The notes under the pieces are model-generated. The model ran no database searches. It was not told the origin of the DNA and saw only the letters and a program-made list of their open reading frames with translations. Of a stretch of DNA of 5,302 bases, positions 1 through 4,576 are shown one piece after another (position 1 is the stretch's first letter; every line of letters begins with the position of its first letter). This stretch comes from an uncultured Acidimicrobiales bacterium. GTDB lineage: Bacteria; Actinomycetota; Acidimicrobiia; Acidimicrobiales; Iamiaceae. Made by a program: the position numbers and the translations under genes. The stretch covers positions 1-5,302 of the forward strand of contig CALANQ010000009.1 in NCBI GenBank assembly GCA_937926025.1. The letters run 5' to 3'.

Positions 1-1
1 C

Positions 2-217
2 ACCACGGAGCACTACCAGTACGCCGGCAACGAGCTCATCGACTCGCTCGGGTCCGAGGGGCTCCGCCGCCACGGCGATGGCACCACCGGCATCGACGAC
101 GGCTGGATCGAGGCGATCTACCGCCACTGCCAGGTGACCACCATCTACGGCGGCACCAGCGAGGTCCTCCGGGGCATCATCGCCGAGCGCGGCCTCCAGC
201 TCCCCCGCAACCGCTGA
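2..217 (+). CDS. Acyl-CoA dehydrogenase, C-terminal end only (5' end outside the window)
   Basis: The last 71 residues of an acyl-CoA dehydrogenase are visible, read in the frame starting at base 2 and ending in TGA. These FAD enzymes introduce a trans-2,3 double bond into acyl-CoA thioesters and pass electrons to electron-transfer flavoprotein. The family signature is the stretch TTIYGGTSEVLRGIIAERGL (residues 46-65 of the visible part), followed by LPRNR at the C-terminus. This is the last helical domain, which contacts FAD across the dimer. In medium-chain-type enzymes the catalytic Glu sits in a YEGT motif here. This protein has YGGT, so the base must lie elsewhere (as in isovaleryl-CoA dehydrogenase-type enzymes) or in a partner subunit. 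The substrate cannot be told from this fragment. The gene converges on the SRPBCC gene with a 22-bp gap, so it is not part of that operon. Family assignment is firm; specificity is unknown. Confidence 0.88.
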   Translation, partial: TTEHYQYAGNELIDSLGSEGLRRHGDGTTGIDDGWIEAIYRHCQVTTIYGGTSEVLRGIIAERGLQLPRNR

Positions 218-239
218 TCGCCCGCGCCGCGATGTCGGT

Positions 240-731
240 TCAGCCGGCGTCGCCGGTGGCGACGAGCTCGTCGAGGCGCTCGTAGCCCTCGACGATGCCG
301 GTCTCCATGCCGCTGGCGAGCATGCCGTCGCGGCCCTCGAACGAGTCGCAGAGGGACTCGCCGGTCAGGCGGCAGCGGCCGTCACCCAGGTCCTCGATGG
401 TCATGGTCTCGAGCGCAACGGCCTCGGGCATGCCCTCGAACGTGAACGTCTGGACGATGCGGCGCGCCGGCGTCACCTCGTGGAAGCAGCCGTGGAAGAA
501 GTACTCCTCGCCGTCGCGGCGGTGGACGTAGCGGTACTCGCCGCCCGTCCGGCAGTCGAACGTGAGGACCTCCATCTCGAGGTCCCGCGGGCCGAGCCAG
601 CGCGCCAGCAGGTCGGGGTCGGTGTGGGCCCGGAAGACCTGCGCCGGGGTGGCGTCGAACTCCCGGATGATGCGGACGAGCGGCACCGTGGGGTCGGCGA
701 CGATCTCGGTCTCGTGCTTGGTGGTGGTCAT
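240..731 (-). CDS. SRPBCC / AHSA1 (START-like) domain protein
   Basis: A 163-residue single-domain protein of the AHSA1 branch of the SRPBCC helix-grip fold, which forms a hydrophobic cavity for small ligands. Seen in the sequence: an opening strand VRIIREFDATPAQVFRAHTDPDLLARWLGP (about 19-48), the middle strands GGEYRYVHRRDGEEYFFHGCFHEVTPARRIVQTF (about 63-96), and a long C-terminal helix GMETGIVEGYERLDELVA (141-158). This order and length are typical of the family. I chose the ATG at 731 because AGGAG lies 7 nt upstream and because the open frame above it reads an Arg/Pro-rich shadow of the ArsR gene. Its start overlaps the arsR stop by 4 bp (ATGA), so the two are probably translationally coupled. 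ArsR-AHSA1 pairs are a common arrangement in actinobacteria, but the ligand or client of the AHSA1 partner is generally unknown. It could be a ligand-binding or detoxification protein; no enzymatic role is visible. Confidence 0.9.
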   Translation of the reverse strand: MTTTKHETEIVADPTVPLVRIIREFDATPAQVFRAHTDPDLLARWLGPRDLEMEVLTFDCRTGGEYRYVHRRDGEEYFFHGCFHEVTPARRIVQTFTFEGMPEAVALETMTIEDLGDGRCRLTGESLCDSFEGRDGMLASGMETGIVEGYERLDELVATGDAG

Positions 732-1120
732 GGGTTCGCTCCTGTGGTGGGTGGTGCGGGCGGGAGGGGGTCGACGTCGGCGGGCAGGTCGGCCAGGACG
801 TCGTCGAGTCGGCGGTAGCGCTGCTCGGCCTGCTGCCGGGAGCGCTCGATCCACTTGGTCATGAGATCGAAGACCTCCGCTTCGAGGTGGACGGGACGCC
901 GCTGGGCCTCCCGGGACTTGGTGACCAGGCCGGCGTCCTCGAGCACCCGCAGGTGCTTGGACACGGCCTGGACGGAGACGTCGTAGGGCTCGGCCAGCTG
1001 CGAGAGCGTGGCGTCGCCGACGGCCAGCCGGGCCACCAGGTCCCGCCGGGTGGGGTCGGCCAGGGCCGAGAACACCCGGGAGAGGGGATCAGCAGCCACG
1101 TCGTCGCTCCGTTCGGTCAT
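728..1120 (-). CDS. ArsR-family winged-helix transcriptional regulator
   Basis: A 130-residue DNA-binding regulator. The winged-helix core spans about residues 14-85: RVFSALADPTRRDLVARLAVGDATLSQLAE is the usual ArsR opening, DVSVQAVSKHLRVLEDAGLV (47-66) holds the recognition helix, and TKSREAQRRPVHLEAEVF forms the wing. A helix (about 86-112) that should serve dimerisation follows, then a Pro-rich tail. There is no Cys in the protein, so the metal-thiolate sites of classical arsenic or cadmium sensors are absent. This fits the non-metal ArsR branch that is paired with AHSA1 proteins. It is the first gene of a two-gene operon with the overlapping SRPBCC gene. A consensus-like promoter and two palindromes lie directly upstream, so autoregulation is likely. 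The ATG at 1120 has only a weak Shine-Dalgarno. The likely 5' leader is about 25 nt and consists mostly of the first palindrome. Family is certain; the inducer is unknown. Confidence 0.93.
   Translation of the reverse strand: MTERSDDVAADPLSRVFSALADPTRRDLVARLAVGDATLSQLAEPYDVSVQAVSKHLRVLEDAGLVTKSREAQRRPVHLEAEVFDLMTKWIERSRQQAEQRYRRLDDVLADLPADVDPLPPAPPTTGANP
739..743 (-). promoter_or_regulatory. Shine-Dalgarno of the SRPBCC gene
   Basis: On the minus strand AGGAG precedes the ATG at 731 with a 7-nt spacer, lying inside the 3' end of arsR. It decides the SRPBCC start in favour of 731 over the longer open frame that begins at 854. Confidence 0.75.
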
Positions 1121-1124
1121 CCGT

Positions 1125-1144
1125 GCTCAACCGATCGGTTGAGC
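1125..1144. promoter_or_regulatory. Operator palindrome 1 (20-bp perfect inverted repeat)
   Basis: GCTCAACCGATCGGTTGAGC reads identically on both strands. It sits 4 bp upstream of the arsR start codon and would begin at about +1 of the predicted arsR transcript, a classic repressor position. Its inner 17-mer recurs exactly 50 bp away. ArsR dimers bind inverted repeats of this size, so the neighbouring ArsR is the obvious candidate ligand; that link is inference. In RNA the same bases could fold into a hairpin just ahead of the arsR start codon. Confidence 0.85.
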
Positions 1145-1151
1145 AACAGGC

Positions 1152-1180
1152 ACCGTACGCCCCACCGGCCCCTTCGTCAA
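1152..1180 (-). promoter_or_regulatory. Predicted arsR promoter
   Basis: On the minus strand there is a -35 TTGACG (1180-1175), a 17-bp spacer and a -10 TACGGT (1157-1152). This is a good match to the housekeeping sigma consensus, with the TAnnnT -10 form favoured in actinobacteria. Transcription would start at about 1144-1146, giving a leader of about 25 nt. The -35 overlaps operator 2 and the predicted start point abuts operator 1, so binding at either would block RNA polymerase. Confidence 0.65.
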
Positions 1181-1192
1181 CCGATCGGTTGA
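1177..1192. promoter_or_regulatory. Operator palindrome 2 (16-bp perfect inverted repeat)
   Basis: TCAACCGATCGGTTGA is a perfect palindrome identical to the core of operator 1, and the identity extends one further G at 1193. Centre-to-centre distance is exactly 50 bp, close to five helical turns. It overlaps the predicted arsR -35 box (1175-1180). Relative to aidB it lies 38-53 bp upstream of the start codon. Two copies with this spacing suggest cooperative or looped binding by one regulator acting on both divergent genes. Confidence 0.85.
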
Positions 1193-1217
1193 GGACGTGG
1201 GGCCGGGTCCGCTCGGG

Positions 1218-1223
1218 TAGAAC
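1218..1223 (+). promoter_or_regulatory. Possible -10 box of a leaderless aidB promoter
   Basis: TAGAAC lies 6 nt before the aidB ATG, which would put the transcription start on or next to the A of the ATG. No Shine-Dalgarno is seen ahead of this start, which fits leaderless expression as is common in actinobacteria. The sixth base is C rather than T, and no convincing -35 sits at 16-19 bp (TTGAGG at 1189-1194 is 23 bp away). The call is therefore tentative, or the promoter needs an activator. Confidence 0.4.
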
Positions 1224-1229
1224 GGGCGC

Positions 1230-2858
1230 ATGGGTACGCACGAGGTGTTCAACCAGTCGGTGCCGCTCGAGGGGCACGATGCCGCCGCGCTGGACCTGGC
1301 GCTCCGGGAAGGGGTGGAGCGGGAGGGCGCCGGCGTCCACCTCGACGACATCGGCCGCGTGGGCCGGCTGGCCGGCGACCCGGACTGGATCCACAACGGG
1401 GAGCTGGCCAACCAGTTCCCACCGGTCTTCAAGCCCTTCGACCGGTTCGGCCACCGGGTGGACGAGGTCGAGTACCACCCCGCCTACCACGACCTCATGA
1501 CCGTGGCCGTCCGCGAGGGCCTGGCCGGCGGCCCGTGGGCCGACGACCGGCCCGGTGCCCACGTGGGTCGCGCGGCCAAGTTCGCCATCTGGACCCAGGT
1601 GGAGGCCGGCCACGGCTGCCCCATCTCCATGACCTACTCGATCGTGCCGGCGCTGCGGGCCGAGCCCTCCCTCAGCGACAGCTGGGAGCCGCTGCTCACC
1701 TCCACCGCCTACGACCCCACCCAGGGGCCGGCGGTGGGACACAAGGCCGGGGCCATCGCCGGCATGGCCATGACGGAGAAGCAGGGCGGGTCCGACGTGC
1801 GGGCCAACACCACCCGTGCGGTCGCCACCACCACGGCCACCGGACCCGGCGAGGAGTACGCCCTCACCGGCCACAAGTGGTTCTGCTCCGCCCCCATGAG
1901 CGATCTCTTCTTGACCCTGGCGTACACGGACGCCGGGCTCTCGTGCTTCGCGCTCCCCCGCTGGCTGCCCGACGGCACCCGCAACGGCATCGAGGTCCAG
2001 CGGCTCAAGGACAAGCTCGGCAACCGGTCCAACGCCAGCAGCGAGATCGAGCTGGACGGCGCCCTCGCCCGCCTCGTGGGCGACGAGGGCCGGGGCATCC
2101 CCACCATCCTCACCATGGTCAACCACACCCGGCTCGACTGCGTGATCGGCGTGGTCGGCCAGATGCGGGCCGGGTTCAGCCAGGCCATCCACCACGCCCG
2201 GCACCGCAGCGCCTTCGGCAAGCCGCTGATCGACCAGCCGCTGATGCGCAACGTGCTGGCCGACCTGGCCGTCGAGTCCGAAGCCGCCACGCTGCTGATG
2301 ACCCGCCTGGCCGGGGGCTACGACCGAGGCGAGGGCGCGTTCACCCGCATCGCCACAGCCGTGGGCAAGTACTGGGTGTGCAAGCGGGCGCCTGTGTTCG
2401 CCCACGAGGCGCTGGAGTGCCTGGGCGGGGCCGGCTACGTGGAGGAGGCCCCGATGGCCCGCCTGTTCCGCGAGTCGCCGCTCAACGGCATTTGGGAGGG
2501 ATCGGGCAACGTGATCTGCCTCGACGTCCTGCGCGCCGCGGCCCGCGACCCCGAGTCGGTGGACGCGCTCCTGGCCGAGATCGCTCTGGCCGCCGGCGCC
2601 GACCCCCGGCTGGACCGGGCGGTGTCGGACCTGCACGCCGAACTGGGGGACGCGTCGGACCTGGAGGTCCGGGCCCGCCGCATCGTCGAGCGCGCCGCCC
2701 TCGTCCTGCAGGGCTCGCTGCTCGTCCGCCACGCCCCGACAGCGGTGGCCGACGCGTTCTGCGCCACCCGCCTGGCGGGCGACGGCGGCCGAGCCTTCGG
2801 CACCCTGCCGCCCACCAGCGACCTCGACGCCATCCTCGAACGAGCCTGGCCCCGCTGA
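1230..2858 (+). CDS. aidB: AidB-type flavoprotein (acyl-CoA dehydrogenase superfamily, alkylation-response protein)
   Basis: A 542-residue protein, almost exactly the length of E. coli AidB (541). The resemblance runs end to end from memory: HEVFNQSVPL at the N-terminus (4-13), QVEAGHGCPISMT (123-135), MTEKQGGSDVRANTTRA (181-197), GHKWFCSAPMSD (214-225), GLSCFALPRWLPDGTRN (236-252), RLKDKLGNRSNAS (258-270), LIDQPLMRNVLADLA (333-347), ECLGGAGYVEEAP (396-408) and IWEGSGNVICLDVLR (421-435). Glu423 in the WEGSG motif corresponds to the usual acyl-CoA dehydrogenase base position. E. coli AidB binds FAD and double-stranded DNA through its C-terminal domain, is induced by alkylating agents through Ada, and has only weak isovaleryl-CoA dehydrogenase activity. 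No Ada or AlkB homologue is in the window. The ATG at 1230 is chosen because the conserved N-terminal motif starts at once after it and a possible leaderless promoter abuts it. The gene is divergent from arsR-AHSA1, with two palindromes between them, which suggests shared control. Identity is strong; its role in this organism is inferred. Confidence 0.93.
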   Translation: MGTHEVFNQSVPLEGHDAAALDLALREGVEREGAGVHLDDIGRVGRLAGDPDWIHNGELANQFPPVFKPFDRFGHRVDEVEYHPAYHDLMTVAVREGLAGGPWADDRPGAHVGRAAKFAIWTQVEAGHGCPISMTYSIVPALRAEPSLSDSWEPLLTSTAYDPTQGPAVGHKAGAIAGMAMTEKQGGSDVRANTTRAVATTTATGPGEEYALTGHKWFCSAPMSDLFLTLAYTDAGLSCFALPRWLPDGTRNGIEVQRLKDKLGNRSNASSEIELDGALARLVGDEGRGIPTILTMVNHTRLDCVIGVVGQMRAGFSQAIHHARHRSAFGKPLIDQPLMRNVLADLAVESEAATLLMTRLAGGYDRGEGAFTRIATAVGKYWVCKRAPVFAHEALECLGGAGYVEEAPMARLFRESPLNGIWEGSGNVICLDVLRAAARDPESVDALLAEIALAAGADPRLDRAVSDLHAELGDASDLEVRARRIVERAALVLQGSLLVRHAPTAVADAFCATRLAGDGGRAFGTLPPTSDLDAILERAWPR

Positions 2859-2862
2859 CCAC

Positions 2863-2903
2863 GCCCCGTTCGGGGCAGCGGAGCACCGGGCCGGGCGCCG
2901 GTG
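2863..2903. terminator. Two hairpins between the convergent aidB and lipoprotein genes
   Basis: The junction holds GCCCC-GTTC-GGGGC (2863-2876) starting 5 nt after the aidB stop, and CACCGG with CCGGTG around an 8-nt loop (2884-2903) ending directly at the lipoprotein stop. A short outer pairing, CGCT (2853-2856) with AGCG (2877-2880), could extend the first stem with a bulge. Neither is followed by a T-run on either strand, so they are not textbook intrinsic terminators. In high-G+C actinobacteria, U-poor stems at convergent ends are a plausible bidirectional stop. Confidence 0.45.
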
Positions 2904-4460
2904 TCAGTCCGGGTAGTAGCCGAGCTCGGGCGGGCCGGTCGTGGTGGTGGTGCCGGGGTCGGGCACCGTGGTGGAGGTGGTGGGCGGCGGCATCGTGGTG
3001 GTGACCGGTGCGTCCGGCGCCGGCGGGGCGACGGCCCTGCGGACCACGATGCGGGTGTCGAACGAGATCCACGACCAGTACGAGCCGCGGAGCCACGACA
3101 GGGTTTTGTCCTTGCCGCCGGCGGCGATGGACGGACGGATGTTGTCCTCGGAGCTGTTCTGCGTGATGGGGGTGAAGGTCCACTGGCCCTCGCCCACGCG
3201 GCAGGCCTCGAACAGCTCGAAGTGCACCTTGCCGTCGGTGGACGACACCAGCGGTTCGGCGGTGACCGGGTGCACGTTGGTGGACACCACCACCCGGGTG
3301 GCGTCCGAGGGGTCCTGGGCGCCGAGGCCCGAGTAGTCGGGCTGGCCGGGGCACAGCTCGCTGCCCGCCCAGCACAGGTGCTCCACCACCCAACCGGTGG
3401 CCCGCTGGCGGGTCCACAGGTACCGGTGGCGGTAGCTGCCCACCGCCTGGGAGCCGGGCGGCCACGGGTCGCGCCGGACCAGCACGCCCGTGGGACGGTT
3501 GTCGATGTGGGCCAGGTCGCTGATCCACATGTCGGTGTCGGTGGCCTCCGAGGACCCCACCACGCCGGTGGCCAGGCGGGTCAGCCGCCGGGGCTTGGGA
3601 GCGGTGCTGCCCACGGCGCCGACCTTCGTGCCGTCGAAGCGGCGGATCGAGAGGTCCTTCTCGAGGGTGCCGGCGTAGGCGCCGGTGCCGCGGAACTCGG
3701 TGGGGTTGCCGTCGGTGACGGTGAGGTGCAGGCGCTTGCCGTCGCTGACAGCGTGCAGGTACGGGCGGTCACCGGAGGTGCCCGGAGCGATGACCAGACC
3801 CTTGGCCGTCCAGGTGGCCCCGTCGTCGATGGAGACCAGCAGGTTCCAGGAGAACTGCTCGCCCCGGTACAGGACCCAGCGCTGGCCGTCGACCACGTGG
3901 GCCGAGGCGTAGGACATGCCCCGGCCCGGGGCGCTGATGGCGCCGGGCCGGTGGATGCGCTGGGGGGTGAACGCACCGGTGGTGCTGGTGTCACCGATGT
4001 CGATGTAGTCGACCTTCTTGTGCAGCGCCCACGCGATCTGGACGCGGTTGCCGTAGGCCATCACCGAGGGCGACGTGTGGTCGTCCTGGTGGGCCTTCAC
4101 CAGATCGATCCGGCGGAGCACGGTCCGGGTGCGGGTGTCGAACGCGGTGACCTGCACGACCCCGTCGGCCTCTGTCCCGGTGCGGGAGATGGACGATCCG
4201 AGCCACAGGACGCCGTTGGGCCCCATGGACGTGCGCGGCGACTGGAACCAGCACCATCCGCCCTGACCGAGCACGGTGTCGGTGCCGCCGACGAAGCCCA
4301 GGGGCTTCAACGACGGGTCGGGGCGCAGCGGTGCAGGGGTGGTGACCGGCATGCACGCGGTCAGGACGGAGGGAGCGATGGCGACCGCCCCGGCCGCCCC
4401 CGCCCACCGCAGGAGATCTCGCCGAGAGAGCCGACCGTCACCGGGAAGGAGCTCGGTCAT
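2904..4460 (-). CDS. Tat-exported lipoprotein with BNR/sialidase-like beta-propeller
   Basis: An extracytoplasmic protein of 518 residues from the chosen start. The N-terminus has a twin-arginine motif SRRDLLR (12-18), a hydrophobic Ala-rich stretch (19-32) and a lipobox LTAC (33-36), so it is probably exported folded and anchored through Cys36. The body resembles the BNR-4 repeat family: GGWCWFQSPR (67-76), DDHTSP (126-131), and a clear Asp-box SIDDGATW (210-217). Some relatives of this fold are polysaccharide lyases, such as ulvan lyases; others have no known activity, and I cannot assign a catalytic residue. A Thr/Pro-rich tail (about 476-518, ending GYYPD) may act as a spacer. The start is uncertain: ATG at 4460 or in-frame ATG at 4472 both suit the signal peptide, and neither has a good Shine-Dalgarno. 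A GTG at 4544 would run through the direct-repeat regulatory site and delay the signal peptide, so I reject it. The gene is divergent from the glucosylglycerate hydrolase and convergent with aidB. Confidence 0.82.
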   Translation of the reverse strand: MTELLPGDGRLSRRDLLRWAGAAGAVAIAPSVLTACMPVTTPAPLRPDPSLKPLGFVGGTDTVLGQGGWCWFQSPRTSMGPNGVLWLGSSISRTGTEADGVVQVTAFDTRTRTVLRRIDLVKAHQDDHTSPSVMAYGNRVQIAWALHKKVDYIDIGDTSTTGAFTPQRIHRPGAISAPGRGMSYASAHVVDGQRWVLYRGEQFSWNLLVSIDDGATWTAKGLVIAPGTSGDRPYLHAVSDGKRLHLTVTDGNPTEFRGTGAYAGTLEKDLSIRRFDGTKVGAVGSTAPKPRRLTRLATGVVGSSEATDTDMWISDLAHIDNRPTGVLVRRDPWPPGSQAVGSYRHRYLWTRQRATGWVVEHLCWAGSELCPGQPDYSGLGAQDPSDATRVVVSTNVHPVTAEPLVSSTDGKVHFELFEACRVGEGQWTFTPITQNSSEDNIRPSIAAGGKDKTLSWLRGSYWSWISFDTRIVVRRAVAPPAPDAPVTTTMPPPTTSTTVPDPGTTTTTGPPELGYYPD

Positions 4461-4500
4461 GGCGTCCGCCATCCTCGCAGACGGACCCACCGAGACCGAA

Positions 4501-4515
4501 GTCACCCCTTGTGAC
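4501..4515. repeat. Short inverted repeat GTCAC-N5-GTGAC
   Basis: GTCAC CCCTT GTGAC forms a perfect 5-bp inverted repeat with a 5-nt spacer. Its right arm is also the last unit of the 11-bp direct-repeat series. It may be a half-site arrangement for the same regulator, a small hairpin in the lipoprotein leader, or chance. Confidence 0.35.
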
Positions 4516-4538
4516 GTGCATGTGAAGCCATCGTGAAC
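4506..4538 (-). promoter_or_regulatory. PHO-box-like site: three 11-bp direct repeats
   Basis: On the minus strand three consecutive 11-mers read GTTCACGATGG, CTTCACATGCA and CGTCACAAGGG, each with TCAC at the same place (cores at 4536-4533, 4525-4522 and 4514-4511). The 11-bp period and the GTTCAC-type core match the direct-repeat units bound by the response regulators PhoP of Streptomyces (GTTCACC) and PhoB of E. coli (TGTCA-type). The first unit fits best (6 of 7) and the last least (4 of 7). On the plus strand the units read as GTGAC/GTGAA steps, also partly like GlnR boxes. The site ends 33 nt before the ATG at 4472 and 38 nt before the hydrolase ATG at 4577, so it could serve either gene. 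No convincing -10 is placed next to it. Confidence 0.5.
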
Positions 4539-4565
4539 CGCCACGAAACGGGCCGTTCAGACTAC

Positions 4566-4569
4566 GGAG
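4566..4569 (+). promoter_or_regulatory. Shine-Dalgarno of the glucosylglycerate hydrolase gene
   Basis: GGAG stands 7 nt ahead of the ATG at 4577 and supports that start. The overlapping TACGGA (4563-4568) could alternatively be read as a -10 box giving a start point near the ATG, but the ribosome-site reading is simpler. Confidence 0.6.
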
Positions 4570-4576
4570 CGGGCGT

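Noticed and set aside
732..854. Longer N-terminus for the SRPBCC protein starting at 854
   Set aside because: The extra 41 residues are Arg/Pro-rich and are a frame-shifted reading of the end of arsR. The ATG at 731 has AGGAG at proper spacing and gives the normal family length.
1249..1264. A third, degenerate copy of the palindrome inside the aidB coding start (TCAACCAGTCGGTGCC)
   Set aside because: Only 11 of 16 positions match, the right half-site is broken, and the bases encode the conserved FNQSVP motif of AidB, so the likeness is best explained by coding.
1089..2732. A 547-codon minus-strand open frame opposite aidB
   Set aside because: It lies antisense to the well-supported aidB, has a Gly/Ala/Val/His-rich composition without any recognisable motif, and is the usual stop-poor shadow of a high-G+C gene.
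2938..3005. GTGGTG-rich low-complexity stretch considered as a DNA repeat or array
   Set aside because: It is the coding sequence of the Thr/Pro-rich tail of the lipoprotein; the repeats are irregular and follow codons.
2901..4514. A 537-codon plus-strand open frame opposite the lipoprotein
   Set aside because: It is antisense to a protein with a clear Tat signal, lipobox and Asp-box. Its own translation is low-complexity Gly/Val/Arg-rich and shows no domain.
4473..4544. GTG start at 4544 for the lipoprotein
   Set aside because: It would add a non-hydrophobic extension before the Tat motif and would translate through the 11-bp direct repeats. The ATG starts at 4460 or 4472 give a normal signal peptide.
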